From Methanoculleus chikugoensis (GTDB lineage Archaea; Halobacteriota; Methanomicrobia; Methanomicrobiales; Methanoculleaceae): a DNA stretch of 64,000 nucleotides. The position numbers and the translations under genes are program-made. Under the pieces are notes generated by a model, which worked only from the letters and a program-made list of their open reading frames with translations, made no database searches and was not told where the DNA came from. The DNA is taken from NCBI RefSeq assembly GCF_019669965.1, contig NZ_AP019781.1, positions 1,551,092 to 1,615,091 of the forward strand, given 5' to 3'. Shown one piece after another: positions 41,671 to 49,583 of the stretch; the stretch's first letter is position 1; each line of letters starts with the position of its first letter.

Positions 41671-43737
41671 TCAGGCCTCCGTAATCTTCTCGACCTTCAC
41701 AGCACAGGCCTTGAACTCGGGGATCTTGGCGATCGGGTCGAGAGCGTTGTTCGTCAGGACGTTCGCTGCACACTCGGCAAAGTGGAACGGCATGAACATG
41801 ATGCCCTTCATGATGTCCTTGGTCACCCTCGCGGGGACGTCGACGGACCCACGGCGGGTGACGGCGCGGATCTTCTCCTTGTCCCTGATGCCGAGCGCCT
41901 GCGCGTCTTCGGGGTTGATCTCGATCCAGCCCGTCGGGACCTCGGCATCGAGGGTTGCGGAACGACGGGTCATGGTGCCGGTGTGCCAGTGCCAGAGGAC
42001 ACGGCCGGTCGTGAGCACGAACGGATACTCCGCGTCGGGGACTTCCGCCGGGGGTTTCCACTCGATGGGCGCAAAGACGCCTATGCCGTCGGGGTGCGAG
42101 AACTTGCCGATGTGCAGGATGGGTGTGCCGGGGTGATCTGTGGTCGGGCAGGGCCAGTGGAGCGCTTCGGGCTTGCTCAACCGCTCGTAGTTCATGCCGT
42201 GGTAGGACGGCGTGAGGGCGGCGATCTCGTTGAAGATCTCCTCGGCGCTCTGGTAGGGGAACTGCTTGGCGTAGCCCATCTTTGCAGCGAGCTCGCTGAT
42301 GATCTTCCAGTCGACCTTTGCCTCGCCCGGCGGGTCCTGGGCCGTGCGCCACATCTGGACGCGCCGCTCGGTGGAGGTCTGGGTGCCGTCACGCTCCGCG
42401 TAGCATGCCGCAGGCAGAACGACGTCGGCGAGTTCAGCGGTCTCGGTCAGGAAGATGTCCTGGACCACGAGGAACTCCAGGCTCTCGAGGGCGTGTCGGA
42501 CATGGTTGAGGTCCGGGTCGGAGAGCATCGGGTTCTCGCCCATGATGTACATACACTTGAGTTCGCCGGGGTTGTCGGTCAGGACGTCCATCATGACGGT
42601 GACCTCGTAGCCGTTCTTCGGCTCGCAGATGCCGTCGGGGAATCCCCAGGCGTCGGCGAACTTCTTGTGGGTGGCCGGGTCGATGACCTTCTGGTAGCCG
42701 GTGAAGACGACCGGGAGCGCACCCATGTCGCAGGCGCCCTGAACGTTGTTCTGGCCGCGGAGCGCGTTCACGCCGGCGCCGGGCTTGCCCAGGTTGCCGG
42801 TCAGCATCTGGATGTTTGCGACCGACCGGACGTTGTCGACGCCGACGGTGTGCTGGGTGATGCCCATCGAGTAGAGGATCGCGCCGGGCTTCGTGGTACC
42901 GAACCACTCGGCGGCCTGCTTGAGCTGGTCGACCGGGATGCCGGAGATCTTCGAGACGTTCTCAAGGCTGTAGGCGTCCTTCATGACGACCTCCTTGAGT
43001 TTCTCGTAGTCCTTCGTCCTCTTCTCGATGAACTCCCTGTCCTCCCAGCCGTTCTTGATGATCTCCTGCATCATGCCGTTTAAGATAGCGACATCGGAGC
43101 CGGAGACGAACGGCATGTAGAGATCGGCCAGCCGGGCGGTCGGGGTGTAGCGCGGGTCGGCGCAGATGACCTTGGCGCCGTTCTGCTTCGCCTGGACGAT
43201 TTTGCGGCCGATCAGCGGGTGCTGCTCGAGAGTGTTGGACCCAAGGACGAAGACGCACTTGGACTCGGCGATGTCGAGGATGGAGTTGGTCATCGCACCG
43301 GAGCCGAACGAGGCGGCGAGGCCGGCGACGGTGGATGCGTGGCAGAGCCGGGCGCAGTGGTCGATGTGACGGGATTTCATCACGCCGCGGGCGAACTTCA
43401 TCAGCAGGTAGTTCTCTTCGTTCGAAACCCTCGCCGATGCAAGCGCCGCGAACTCATCGGGCCTGTACGACTTGAACTTCTGCGCGATCAGGTTGTAGGC
43501 CTCGTCCCAGGTTGCTTCCTCGAATTTGCCGTTTTTCTTGATGAGCGGCTTTGTGAGGCGGTCCGGGCTGTTCACGAACTCGTGGGCATAGGTCCCCTTA
43601 GGGCAGACCTTTCCCTCGTTCACGGGTGAGCGGCGGTAGGGTGCCGTTCCAACAACTTTGCCGTCCTGGACGACAAGGTTGAAACTGCAGCCAGTACCGC
43701 AATAAGGGCATGTTGTAGGAACATACTTCAACGTCAT
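41671..43737 (-). CDS. fdhA: Formate dehydrogenase alpha subunit, copy 2 (Cys form)
   Basis: 688 aa, same length as copy 1 and highly similar throughout. CPYCGTGC and KVCPKG bind the Fe-S cluster; the metal ligand is the Cys in ARLCHASTVAGL. ATG 43737 is chosen because it aligns with the copy 1 start (MTLKYVPTTCPYCG against MDLKYVQTTCPYCG) and has AGGTGTGG upstream; the in-frame start at 43761 adds eight unlikely residues. Some blocks are identical at the DNA level to copy 1, others diverged, as expected from gene conversion. TATA candidate: CAATTTAAGTAG on the minus strand near 43780-43792. Confidence 0.96.
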   Translation of the reverse strand: MTLKYVPTTCPYCGTGCSFNLVVQDGKVVGTAPYRRSPVNEGKVCPKGTYAHEFVNSPDRLTKPLIKKNGKFEEATWDEAYNLIAQKFKSYRPDEFAALASARVSNEENYLLMKFARGVMKSRHIDHCARLCHASTVAGLAASFGSGAMTNSILDIAESKCVFVLGSNTLEQHPLIGRKIVQAKQNGAKVICADPRYTPTARLADLYMPFVSGSDVAILNGMMQEIIKNGWEDREFIEKRTKDYEKLKEVVMKDAYSLENVSKISGIPVDQLKQAAEWFGTTKPGAILYSMGITQHTVGVDNVRSVANIQMLTGNLGKPGAGVNALRGQNNVQGACDMGALPVVFTGYQKVIDPATHKKFADAWGFPDGICEPKNGYEVTVMMDVLTDNPGELKCMYIMGENPMLSDPDLNHVRHALESLEFLVVQDIFLTETAELADVVLPAACYAERDGTQTSTERRVQMWRTAQDPPGEAKVDWKIISELAAKMGYAKQFPYQSAEEIFNEIAALTPSYHGMNYERLSKPEALHWPCPTTDHPGTPILHIGKFSHPDGIGVFAPIEWKPPAEVPDAEYPFVLTTGRVLWHWHTGTMTRRSATLDAEVPTGWIEINPEDAQALGIRDKEKIRAVTRRGSVDVPARVTKDIMKGIMFMPFHFAECAANVLTNNALDPIAKIPEFKACAVKVEKITEA

Positions 43738-44166
43738 AATTTTACCACACCTGTATGGCAAGCCGAATATCGGAGGTTAAGCTACTTAAATTGTAATAGT
43801 TAACCGAATTCACCCCCCATTTGCTGACAGCATTCGCGGGCAAATAACAATCCGAATCAGTTATTTAGGTATTAACACACTTGAGAATCACCGGAACTCC
43901 GGCCCAAACCGGGATCGAAACCAGACATAAGTGCTGAACCAGTGCCCGACGGAGGCATCTCCGGGCGGCCGGGACAACCGCCCCGAACCTGCGTGAGAAC
44001 GGCAGAAAAAAAGCGTCCGCATTCCGGGACACTCCTCTACGTGTGGGAACGTCTTGCCGTCCGTTCCCATTTGACGGGAGATGTTATTATCGGTGGATGC
44101 ATACCCTCTCATATAACTGCACGGGAGAGAGTTGCCATCGCAAAGAAGACACTGCCGATCCCGCCG
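43738..44166. other. Divergent region upstream of fdh operon 2
   Basis: 429 bp. It holds the fdhA copy 2 promoter (minus strand) and, near 44111-44118, CATATAAC as a TATA candidate for the rightward zinc-ribbon gene. The reading frame of that gene is open back to 43942 but without recognisable protein features. Confidence 0.4.
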
Positions 44167-44766
44167 ATGCTCGTCGACCTGGTGGGAAACGCCCTCGCGT
44201 CGATGGACGGCGCGATATTTGACGGTCTCGACGCCTGCCCGTCGTGCGGGGGTCAGGTGATCGGGCACGACATGCGGGCAAAACGGTTTGCCGTCATGCA
44301 CGACAACGGAAAAGAACACACCGTCCGGGTCTTCGTGAAGCGGTTCTACTGCCGGGACTGCGGCGCCCTCTGCTATGCGGACGCTCCCTTCTACCCCGAC
44401 ACCCGTCTCGCGTCGCCCATCGTCGATCTCTGTCTCCTCCTCTCACAGCAGATGCCCTTCAACCAGGTGGCGCAACACCTCCGGGCGATGGGGATCGTCG
44501 TCGACCGGGGAACGATCCGGAACTACGCTTCCCGCGATTTCGGGACGATTCCCGCGACCAACCTCTTCGGTTTCCTGTTACCGCTCTCCCTGCTGAACCT
44601 CGCCACCTTCACCCTCGACCGTGAGCGGCGTCCCATCGTAGGGGCAGAAGCGCTCGCCGCCTGCGGTTTCCCACCCGCAGGCAGGACATCGCTTCGCGGC
44701 AGGGGGACGCCCGAAGAGCGGAACCAGCGGAATGAACAGGAAGAGAAAGAAGAACGGGAATCCTGA
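44167..44766 (+). CDS. Zinc-ribbon/helix-turn-helix protein, transposase-like N-terminal half
   Basis: About 199 aa from ATG 44167. A treble-Cys zinc ribbon is split around a beta hairpin: CPSCGG ... FYCRDCGALCYAD. It is followed by a helix-turn-helix-like segment QMPFNQVAQHLRAMGIVVDRGTIRNY. This resembles the DNA-binding front of some transposases or a methanogen regulator; no catalytic DDE/DEDD domain is present. The last 60 residues (from LLPLSLLNLATFT) are antisense to the gene at 44578-44838 and rich in charged residues (EERNQRNEQEEKEERES), so the true C-terminus may be an overrun. Start uncertain, no clear ribosome site. Confidence 0.55.
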   Translation: MLVDLVGNALASMDGAIFDGLDACPSCGGQVIGHDMRAKRFAVMHDNGKEHTVRVFVKRFYCRDCGALCYADAPFYPDTRLASPIVDLCLLLSQQMPFNQVAQHLRAMGIVVDRGTIRNYASRDFGTIPATNLFGFLLPLSLLNLATFTLDRERRPIVGAEALAACGFPPAGRTSLRGRGTPEERNQRNEQEEKEERES

Positions 44767-44838
44767 CACCAGCGACACGGCCGTGACGGCGATCGATACC
44801 GCGAGCAGAAGAAGGGTCAGGTTCCACCGGATCGCCGT
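44578..44838 (-). CDS. Two-helix membrane protein with C-terminal zinc ribbon; ACG start suspected
   Basis: About 86 aa. After AIRWNLT come two hydrophobic helices (LLLLAVSIAVTAVSLVSG and FPFFFLFLFIPLVPLFG) and a zinc ribbon, CPACGWETAGGERFCPYDG. The first standard start in frame is GTG 44778, which would remove helix 1. An ACG at 44836-44838, 7 nt after GGAGG, gives the complete protein. It starts inside the end of mfnF (22-bp overlap) and runs antisense to the zinc-ribbon/HTH gene. The clean domain pattern supports a real gene. Function unknown. Confidence 0.6.
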   Translation of the reverse strand, partial: TAIRWNLTLLLLAVSIAVTAVSLVSGFPFFFLFLFIPLVPLFGRPPAAKRCPACGWETAGGERFCPYDGTPLTVEGEGGEVQQGER

Positions 44839-45746
44839 AGCGCCACCTCCCTGACCGCGTATGCCGGCAGTGCGTCCGAGACCACGCCGATCTCCTCCTC
44901 AAGCGTAACGCCGCCAAGTTCGCGGGCAAAGAGGTCCGCTCCAATCCCGGCCGTGATCAGTCGCCCGGCACCGCTCCGGGACACTGCATGCTCCACTGCG
45001 CGGGCGATCAGCGTTCGCTGGGCATCCCAGAACTGCCGGGCGACGGCCAGGGCTCCGCCTCGCCCGATCTCGTCGAGATCGGCGCAGACCACCCGGGCAA
45101 GCCTCCGGAGCGCCGCTTCAGGGGTTTTCTCCCCGTTGTCGGGTGCAGGGGAGGTGTAGTCCTCCGGGGCGATCTGACCGAGCGCGAGGTGCGCGTCGGC
45201 GCTTGCGGCGAAGTACTCGGTGCTCACCGGGGTCGCCGTCCCATCGAGCGTGACCGACGAGAGCAACGTCGCGACGTTCGTCCGGAGCATGCCGGTATAG
45301 ACAAGGTACTGCTCCTGCAGCCGCCGGGTGTCGGTCAGACCTTTCAGTTCCTCAAAACAGTTCAGCGGGATGACGTCGGCGGTGGTGCTTCCCACGTCGA
45401 GGAGCACCGCGTCGGCGTAGTTCTCCCGCAGGTAATCGGCCGACGCCAGCCAGTTCGCGGCGGCAAGAGCCGGAACCGGCCGGGTATGGAACGCCGCATC
45501 GGTGCCGTAGAAGACGGTGTCGGGGATGACCTCCCGGACTGCCCCAACGATCCAGCGGATGCCGTCCATCTTGCTCGCAAAGCAGTCGGCGAGCTCCCCG
45601 CTCATCACCACGGCAGCGGGCTTTCCGGCATACGGTTTGAGGAGATCGGCGAGCGGTGCGCCCTGCCAGAGCGGGCAGTAATGGATATGCACGCCGGCAT
45701 CGTCGACGACCTTGAGGTTCGCACCGCCGATATCGATCCCGATCAT
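44817..45746 (-). CDS. mfnF: Methanofuran biosynthesis MfnF-like (hydantoinase/ASKHA-fold)
   Basis: 309 aa. MIGIDIGGANLKVVDD is the phosphate-binding start of the ASKHA fold, followed by VVMSGELADCF, VLLDVGSTTADVIPL and, near the end, LITAGIGADLFARELGG. It matches the family once called H4MPT-linked C1-transfer pathway protein, now assigned as MfnF, which joins the furan phosphate unit to glutamyl-tyramine in methanofuran synthesis. The ATG overlaps the stop of mfnD (ATGA). The longer open frame to 46130 lies inside mfnD and is not coding. Confidence 0.88.
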   Translation of the reverse strand: MIGIDIGGANLKVVDDAGVHIHYCPLWQGAPLADLLKPYAGKPAAVVMSGELADCFASKMDGIRWIVGAVREVIPDTVFYGTDAAFHTRPVPALAAANWLASADYLRENYADAVLLDVGSTTADVIPLNCFEELKGLTDTRRLQEQYLVYTGMLRTNVATLLSSVTLDGTATPVSTEYFAASADAHLALGQIAPEDYTSPAPDNGEKTPEAALRRLARVVCADLDEIGRGGALAVARQFWDAQRTLIARAVEHAVSRSGAGRLITAGIGADLFARELGGVTLEEEIGVVSDALPAYAVREVALRRSGGT

Positions 45747-46630
45747 AGCCGGTGAAGCCCCCCGTCCTTGTCGAACCGCACCCTCCCGGCGAGGTGCACC
45801 TCCGCCGGCGCCTCGCCGTGCGACGCTGCAACGAGGATATCGGCGATCTCCTCCTCCATGACGGCCGCGATGCCGACCAGGCTGGTCGTGGGCCTCGGGT
45901 TGACGTCCACGACGTAGATTCTCTCGCCGACGATGACGTCGATCCCGGTGTATCCCTGGCACCCGAGGACGTTCATCGCCCGGACGGCGACATCGACGAT
46001 CTCCTCCTCGCGATCGGGATGAACGGGCGTCTCTCCCCCGAGATAGAGGAATCTCCCGTCGTCCGCGACGGCTATCTCCTGCCGGTTGACGGCGAGCCGG
46101 AGCGGAGGAACGCCCGAGTAGAATTCGCATACGTTGCCGGTCACCCGGCTCCCCACCAGGCTCACGCTCAGCGCCTCTCCTTCGACGTAGGCCTGTGCAA
46201 ACTCGCCGGCTCCCGGCTCCTCATCCGTCAGCCTGACCCCCAGGGCGCCGCAGCCCATGATCGGCTTGACGACTCTCCTCCCTTCCCCGGCAGCGGGGGG
46301 GACGGCTATCCCGTTCCGGGAGAGGATATCCGCCGTCCGCTGCTTGTTGGCGCAGACTGCCGCGTTCATGCTCCCGCACCCGATGTTGTGGGTCAACCCT
46401 TCAAGGAGATGCGTGTACCGGAAGAGGAGATGATCCGGCGCGATGACCAGGCCCACATCGCATCCCGGCGCGAGCCTCCGGATCTCGCCCTCGAAGTCGG
46501 GGCGCTCGGGCGTCACCACGTCGTAGCCGCACCGCTCAAAACTCCCGCTTATGGCGGCAAGCATGGCGGCGCCCTCGGGCGCAAGCTCGGGGTCGTTGCA
46601 TACGGAGTATTCGGCGAGAAAGACCTTCAT
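45743..46630 (-). CDS. mfnD: Tyramine-L-glutamate ligase MfnD-like (ATP-grasp)
   Basis: 295-aa ATP-grasp enzyme. MKVFLAEYSVCNDPELAPEG opens the N-terminal domain; ANKQRTADILSRNGIAVPP, VVKPIMGCGALGVRL and GYTGIDVIVGERIYVVDVNPRPTTS are the ATP- and Mg-binding parts. Archaeal MfnD ligates glutamate to tyramine, an early step of methanofuran synthesis. The co-translated MfnF downstream supports that assignment over other ATP-grasp ligases. It is divergent from surE, with 83 bp between. Confidence 0.88.
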   Translation of the reverse strand: MKVFLAEYSVCNDPELAPEGAAMLAAISGSFERCGYDVVTPERPDFEGEIRRLAPGCDVGLVIAPDHLLFRYTHLLEGLTHNIGCGSMNAAVCANKQRTADILSRNGIAVPPAAGEGRRVVKPIMGCGALGVRLTDEEPGAGEFAQAYVEGEALSVSLVGSRVTGNVCEFYSGVPPLRLAVNRQEIAVADDGRFLYLGGETPVHPDREEEIVDVAVRAMNVLGCQGYTGIDVIVGERIYVVDVNPRPTTSLVGIAAVMEEEIADILVAASHGEAPAEVHLAGRVRFDKDGGLHRL

Positions 46631-46713
46631 TGCAGTAGAGGTTAGCTACAGAGAACTTGACCCTGACGATCGGGCAGGTTTTTGATGCGCGGGAACCATC
46701 CCTATAGACAAGG

Positions 46714-47505
46714 ATGAAGCCCAAGATTCTGCTCACCAACGACGATGGAATAACCTCTACGGGACTCTGGGCGGCATACGACGCACTCGCGCCGATCGCC
46801 GACGTCACCGTGGTCGCCCCCGCCACCCAGCAGAGCGCTGTAGGAAGGTCTATCTCCATCTTCGAGCCGATACGCGCGACAAAGGTGACGATGAACGGCG
46901 TGACCGCCTACTCGGTCGGTGGGAAACCGACCGATGCCGTGATCATCGGGCTCTTCGCGCTGCGCCTGAACCCCGACCTCGTGGTCAGCGGGGTCAACAT
47001 CGGCGAGAACCTCTCATTCGAGTCGATCATGACCTCGGGAACCGTCGGGGCCGCGCTCGAGGCATCGAACCAGGGGGTGCCGTCCCTTGCCTTCTCGCTC
47101 CAGGTGGAGGATCAGGGCGACAAGTTCGACGACCCCTCGCGGATCACCGACCGGTACTTCGACACGAAGCGGGTGGTTCGTGAGATCTGCGAGAGGGTGC
47201 TTGCAAACGGGTTCCCCGGAAAGGCCCACGTCATCAACGTGAATATCCCGGCGCAGGTGCGCGGCGGATACGAGATCACCCGCCTTGCCGAGAAACTCTT
47301 CTATACCGGTGTGGAGGAGCGCCTCGACCCGCGCGGCCGCCCCTATTACTGGATCGACGGGCCGCTCTACGAGGACGCGGAGGAGGGGACCGACGTGCAC
47401 GCGGTGCAGAGGGGTAACGTCTCCATCACGCCGATCACGCTCGACTGCACGGCGTATGCCGCCGCGGACGAACTCCGGGGCATCTTCGACGGCATGCATA
47501 TCTGA
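46714..47505 (+). CDS. surE: 5'/3'-nucleotidase SurE
   Basis: 263 aa. The metal-binding start ILLTNDDGITSTGL (Asp10, Asp11), the QQSAVGRSISI serine, and VVSGVNIGENL with its Asn are the SurE signatures. The enzyme dephosphorylates nucleoside monophosphates in a metal-dependent way. Length matches the family. rpiA follows after 21 bp, making a likely two-gene operon of nucleotide and pentose phosphate salvage. Confidence 0.94.
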   Translation: MKPKILLTNDDGITSTGLWAAYDALAPIADVTVVAPATQQSAVGRSISIFEPIRATKVTMNGVTAYSVGGKPTDAVIIGLFALRLNPDLVVSGVNIGENLSFESIMTSGTVGAALEASNQGVPSLAFSLQVEDQGDKFDDPSRITDRYFDTKRVVREICERVLANGFPGKAHVINVNIPAQVRGGYEITRLAEKLFYTGVEERLDPRGRPYYWIDGPLYEDAEEGTDVHAVQRGNVSITPITLDCTAYAAADELRGIFDGMHI

Positions 47506-47526
47506 ACGGGAGGGGAAGAGTACAGC

Positions 47527-48225
47527 ATGAGTACAGCAGAACAGGCGGTATCGAAGCGGAATGCAGGCCACCGGGCGGCAGAAGAGGTCGCTGACGGGAT
47601 GGTCGTCGGGCTCGGCACCGGGTCGACCGTCTTCTTCGCGATGGAACGGCTGGGCAAGCGGATAGCAGAGGACGGGCTCTCCATCGCCGGCGTCCCGACC
47701 TCCTACCAGGCGGCCATCCGGGCACGCCGGTACGGCATCCCCCTCACGAGCCTCGACGAGCACCCCGAACTCGATATCGCTATCGACGGGGCCGACCAGG
47801 TCGATCCGGCTCTCCGCCTGATCAAGGGGCGCGGAGCCGCGCTTCTGCGGGAGAAGTGCGTCTGCGACGCGGCGCGGAGGGCGGTCATCGTCGTCGATGG
47901 GACAAAGATGGTGGAGACCCTGGACGCGCCCGTGCCGGTCGAGGTGCTCCCGTTCGCCGTGGAGGCAGTCTCCCGCCGGCTCGCGGCGCTCGGTGCCGAT
48001 CCGGTCCTCCGGGAAGGGGTAAAGAAAGACGGCCCGGTCGTCACCGACAACGGCAACTTCATCGTCGACTGCAGTTTCGGGACGATCGCGGACCCCGGGC
48101 GCCTGGAGACGGCGATCGCCTCGATCCCCGGTGCACTGGAGTGCGGCCTGTTCTCGGCCTACACGGAAAAGATAACGGTTATTGTCGGTGAGGAGAAGGG
48201 TTGCAGTGTCGTATCACTGCGTTGA
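47527..48225 (+). CDS. rpiA: Ribose-5-phosphate isomerase A
   Basis: 232 aa, interconverts ribose 5-phosphate and ribulose 5-phosphate. VVGLGTGSTVFFAME near residue 20, the DGADQVDP metal/substrate loop, KGRGAALLREK (catalytic Glu), KDGPVVTDNGNFIVD and the C-terminal LECGLFS are all present. AGGGGAAGAGTACAGC precedes the ATG. The last 12 bp overlap the convergent winged-helix gene. Confidence 0.95.
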   Translation: MSTAEQAVSKRNAGHRAAEEVADGMVVGLGTGSTVFFAMERLGKRIAEDGLSIAGVPTSYQAAIRARRYGIPLTSLDEHPELDIAIDGADQVDPALRLIKGRGAALLREKCVCDAARRAVIVVDGTKMVETLDAPVPVEVLPFAVEAVSRRLAALGADPVLREGVKKDGPVVTDNGNFIVDCSFGTIADPGRLETAIASIPGALECGLFSAYTEKITVIVGEEKGCSVVSLR

Positions 48226-48594
48226 GATGCATTCCCGCATCTTCTGGATAAGGTCTAACTGATGCCGGGCTTCCTTCTTCTTTTCTTTCTCAAGTGTGTC
48301 CATGATCTCCGTTATTGAGCGCGAGAGGGTGTAGATCTTCACCGGCCTTCCCTTGCTCTCCGACTTGCTCTCGCGGGTATCGATCCAGTCGCACTCTTTG
48401 AGGTAGCGCATGGCGATGCTGACTTCGGGCTGGCGGAGATCGGTGCCGCGCTCGATGTCCCGGGATGTCGCTTCCTCTGTATTTGCCAGGTATACAAGCA
48501 CTTTGGAGACGTTTCGTTTGATTCCAATGCCCATCAAGAGCTCGGCGAGTTCTTCGTCGCGTGGCGTAAAATACCGTACCTTATCGGACCTCAT
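48214..48594 (-). CDS. Winged-helix transcriptional regulator
   Basis: 126 aa. ELLMGIGIKRNVSKVLVYLANTEEATSRDIERGTDLRQPEVSIAMRYL is a winged helix-turn-helix of the ArsR/TrmB-like group; the wing is GRPVKIYTLSRS. A C-terminal coiled coil (ITEIMDTLEKEKKKEARHQLDLIQKM) probably dimerises it. No metal-binding Cys cluster or effector domain is visible. The ligand and targets are unknown. An A/T-rich leader (TTTAAAACAATAG) lies upstream on the minus strand. Confidence 0.82.
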   Translation of the reverse strand: MRSDKVRYFTPRDEELAELLMGIGIKRNVSKVLVYLANTEEATSRDIERGTDLRQPEVSIAMRYLKECDWIDTRESKSESKGRPVKIYTLSRSITEIMDTLEKEKKKEARHQLDLIQKMRECISTQ

Positions 48595-48886
48595 CCATTC
48601 ACCATCAGATAGTTATCTATTGTTTTAAATCTGACTATAAAAATATTATTATTTCAATGGGAGATCCGGCGATTGTGTTTGTTTTAAGTGAATGGATGAG
48701 CCATCAAACCGCTGAGAACAGTCTTTTCTTCACCGGAGCGCGCTTCCGCAGGCAGTAAGAGGGTGCTCTCCGGAGGGGGAGAGAACGATCGGGATGGCGG
48801 GGGGAGCGGAAGACGGCGGCCACGCCATCAGACGGGGAGACTGCGGGTACCCGGTTCGCCGGAGATGCAAAACGGCTTGCACGGGG

Positions 48887-48944
48887 TGCCAACGGCCCTG
48901 AAGGCCCTTATGGGATGCCAACGGCCCTGAAGGCCCTTATGGAC
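48887..48944. repeat. Two-copy 29-bp direct repeat
   Basis: Copies at 48887-48915 and 48916-48944 start TGCCAACGGCCCTGAAGGCC and match at 28 of 29 positions. GGCCCTGAAGGCC inside each unit is near-palindromic, so each could form a small hairpin just beyond the TBP terminator. Confidence 0.8.
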
Positions 48945-48947
48945 CTT

Positions 48948-48955
48948 AAAAAAAA
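48948..48955 (-). terminator. T8 terminator of the TBP gene
   Basis: Eight As on the plus strand, T8 on the coding strand, about 23 nt beyond the TBP stop. Confidence 0.55.
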
Positions 48956-48977
48956 GAGAAGGACTATCAAACGGGCT

Positions 48978-49541
48978 TCAGATGAGACCGAGACTGGAGA
49001 GTTCGGAGAGAATCCGCCGTACCGCACGCTGGGCATCCTCGGGCACCTTGCCGCCCGTGATGATCAGTTTGCCGGACCCGAAGAGGAGAACGACCACCTT
49101 GGGGTCGTCGAGCCGGTATACGAGCCCGGGGAACTGTTCGGGCTCGTACTCAATCTTGTCCAGGTTGAAGCCCACGGCAATCTTGTTCAGGTTGATCGGC
49201 GTCCCGAGGTCTGCGGACGTGACGATGTTCTGGACCTTGTAGGTCGGGTTCTCAGGGATCTCGATGCCGAGCGCCCGCAACTTTTCGACAAGGATCTCAA
49301 GGCCCCGCGAGAGGCTGTCGATGCTCTTCGCACCGGTCAGGACGACCTTGCCGGAACCGAATACGAGCGCGGCGATCTTCGGGTCCTGCATCCGGAGAAC
49401 GACGCCGGGGAACCGCTTCTTATTGTATTCCGCGTCCTTCAACCGGGATGCAAGAGATGGCAGATCAAGAGAATCCGTCACTTTCGCGGAAGCAACGATA
49501 TTTTCTATCTTGAGGGACTCCTCTGGTCTGTGCTCATTCAT
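48978..49541 (-). CDS. tbp: TATA-box-binding protein (TBP)
   Basis: 187 aa, general transcription factor that binds TATA boxes and recruits TFB and RNA polymerase. The two symmetric repeats are clear: IENIVASAKVTDSLDL ... FPGVVLRMQDPKIAALVFGSGKVVLTGAK and VQNIVTSADLGTPINL ... FPGLVYRLDDPKVVVLLFGSGKLIITGGK. Length is typical for archaea. A strong TATA box is just upstream (49565-49572), which may permit autoregulation. Confidence 0.97.
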   Translation of the reverse strand: MNEHRPEESLKIENIVASAKVTDSLDLPSLASRLKDAEYNKKRFPGVVLRMQDPKIAALVFGSGKVVLTGAKSIDSLSRGLEILVEKLRALGIEIPENPTYKVQNIVTSADLGTPINLNKIAVGFNLDKIEYEPEQFPGLVYRLDDPKVVVLLFGSGKLIITGGKVPEDAQRAVRRILSELSSLGLI

Positions 49542-49564
49542 ATATATAGCATACTTAAAAATGG

Positions 49565-49572
49565 TATATAAA
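49565..49572 (-). promoter_or_regulatory. TATA box of the TBP gene
   Basis: TATATAAA on the plus strand, TTTATATA on the coding strand, 24-31 nt from the start codon; a leaderless or nearly leaderless transcript is likely. Confidence 0.65.
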
Positions 49573-49583
49573 TAGTTAGTATT

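Larger units (their letters stand above)
48595..48977. other. Intergenic region with a 29-bp direct repeat
   Basis: 383 bp between the regulator and the end of the TBP gene. It contains the direct repeat at 48887-48944 and a T-tract terminator for TBP. Short frames near 48704-48921 are low-quality and rejected. Confidence 0.5.

Noticed and set aside
41638-43083. 481-residue plus-strand frame
   Set aside because: Shadow of fdhA copy 2; identical style to the shadow of copy 1.
38237-43737. Selenocysteine in FdhA
   Set aside because: Both copies have a Cys codon at the metal-ligand position and no in-frame TGA.
44609-44944. 111-residue minus-strand frame overlapping the mfnF end
   Set aside because: A third frame over mfnF and the zinc-ribbon gene; Arg/Ser-rich with no recognisable feature.
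48704-48921. Short minus-strand frames beside the direct repeat
   Set aside because: Their translations are Arg/Ser/Pro-rich and they overlap the repeat; no ribosome site or conserved feature.
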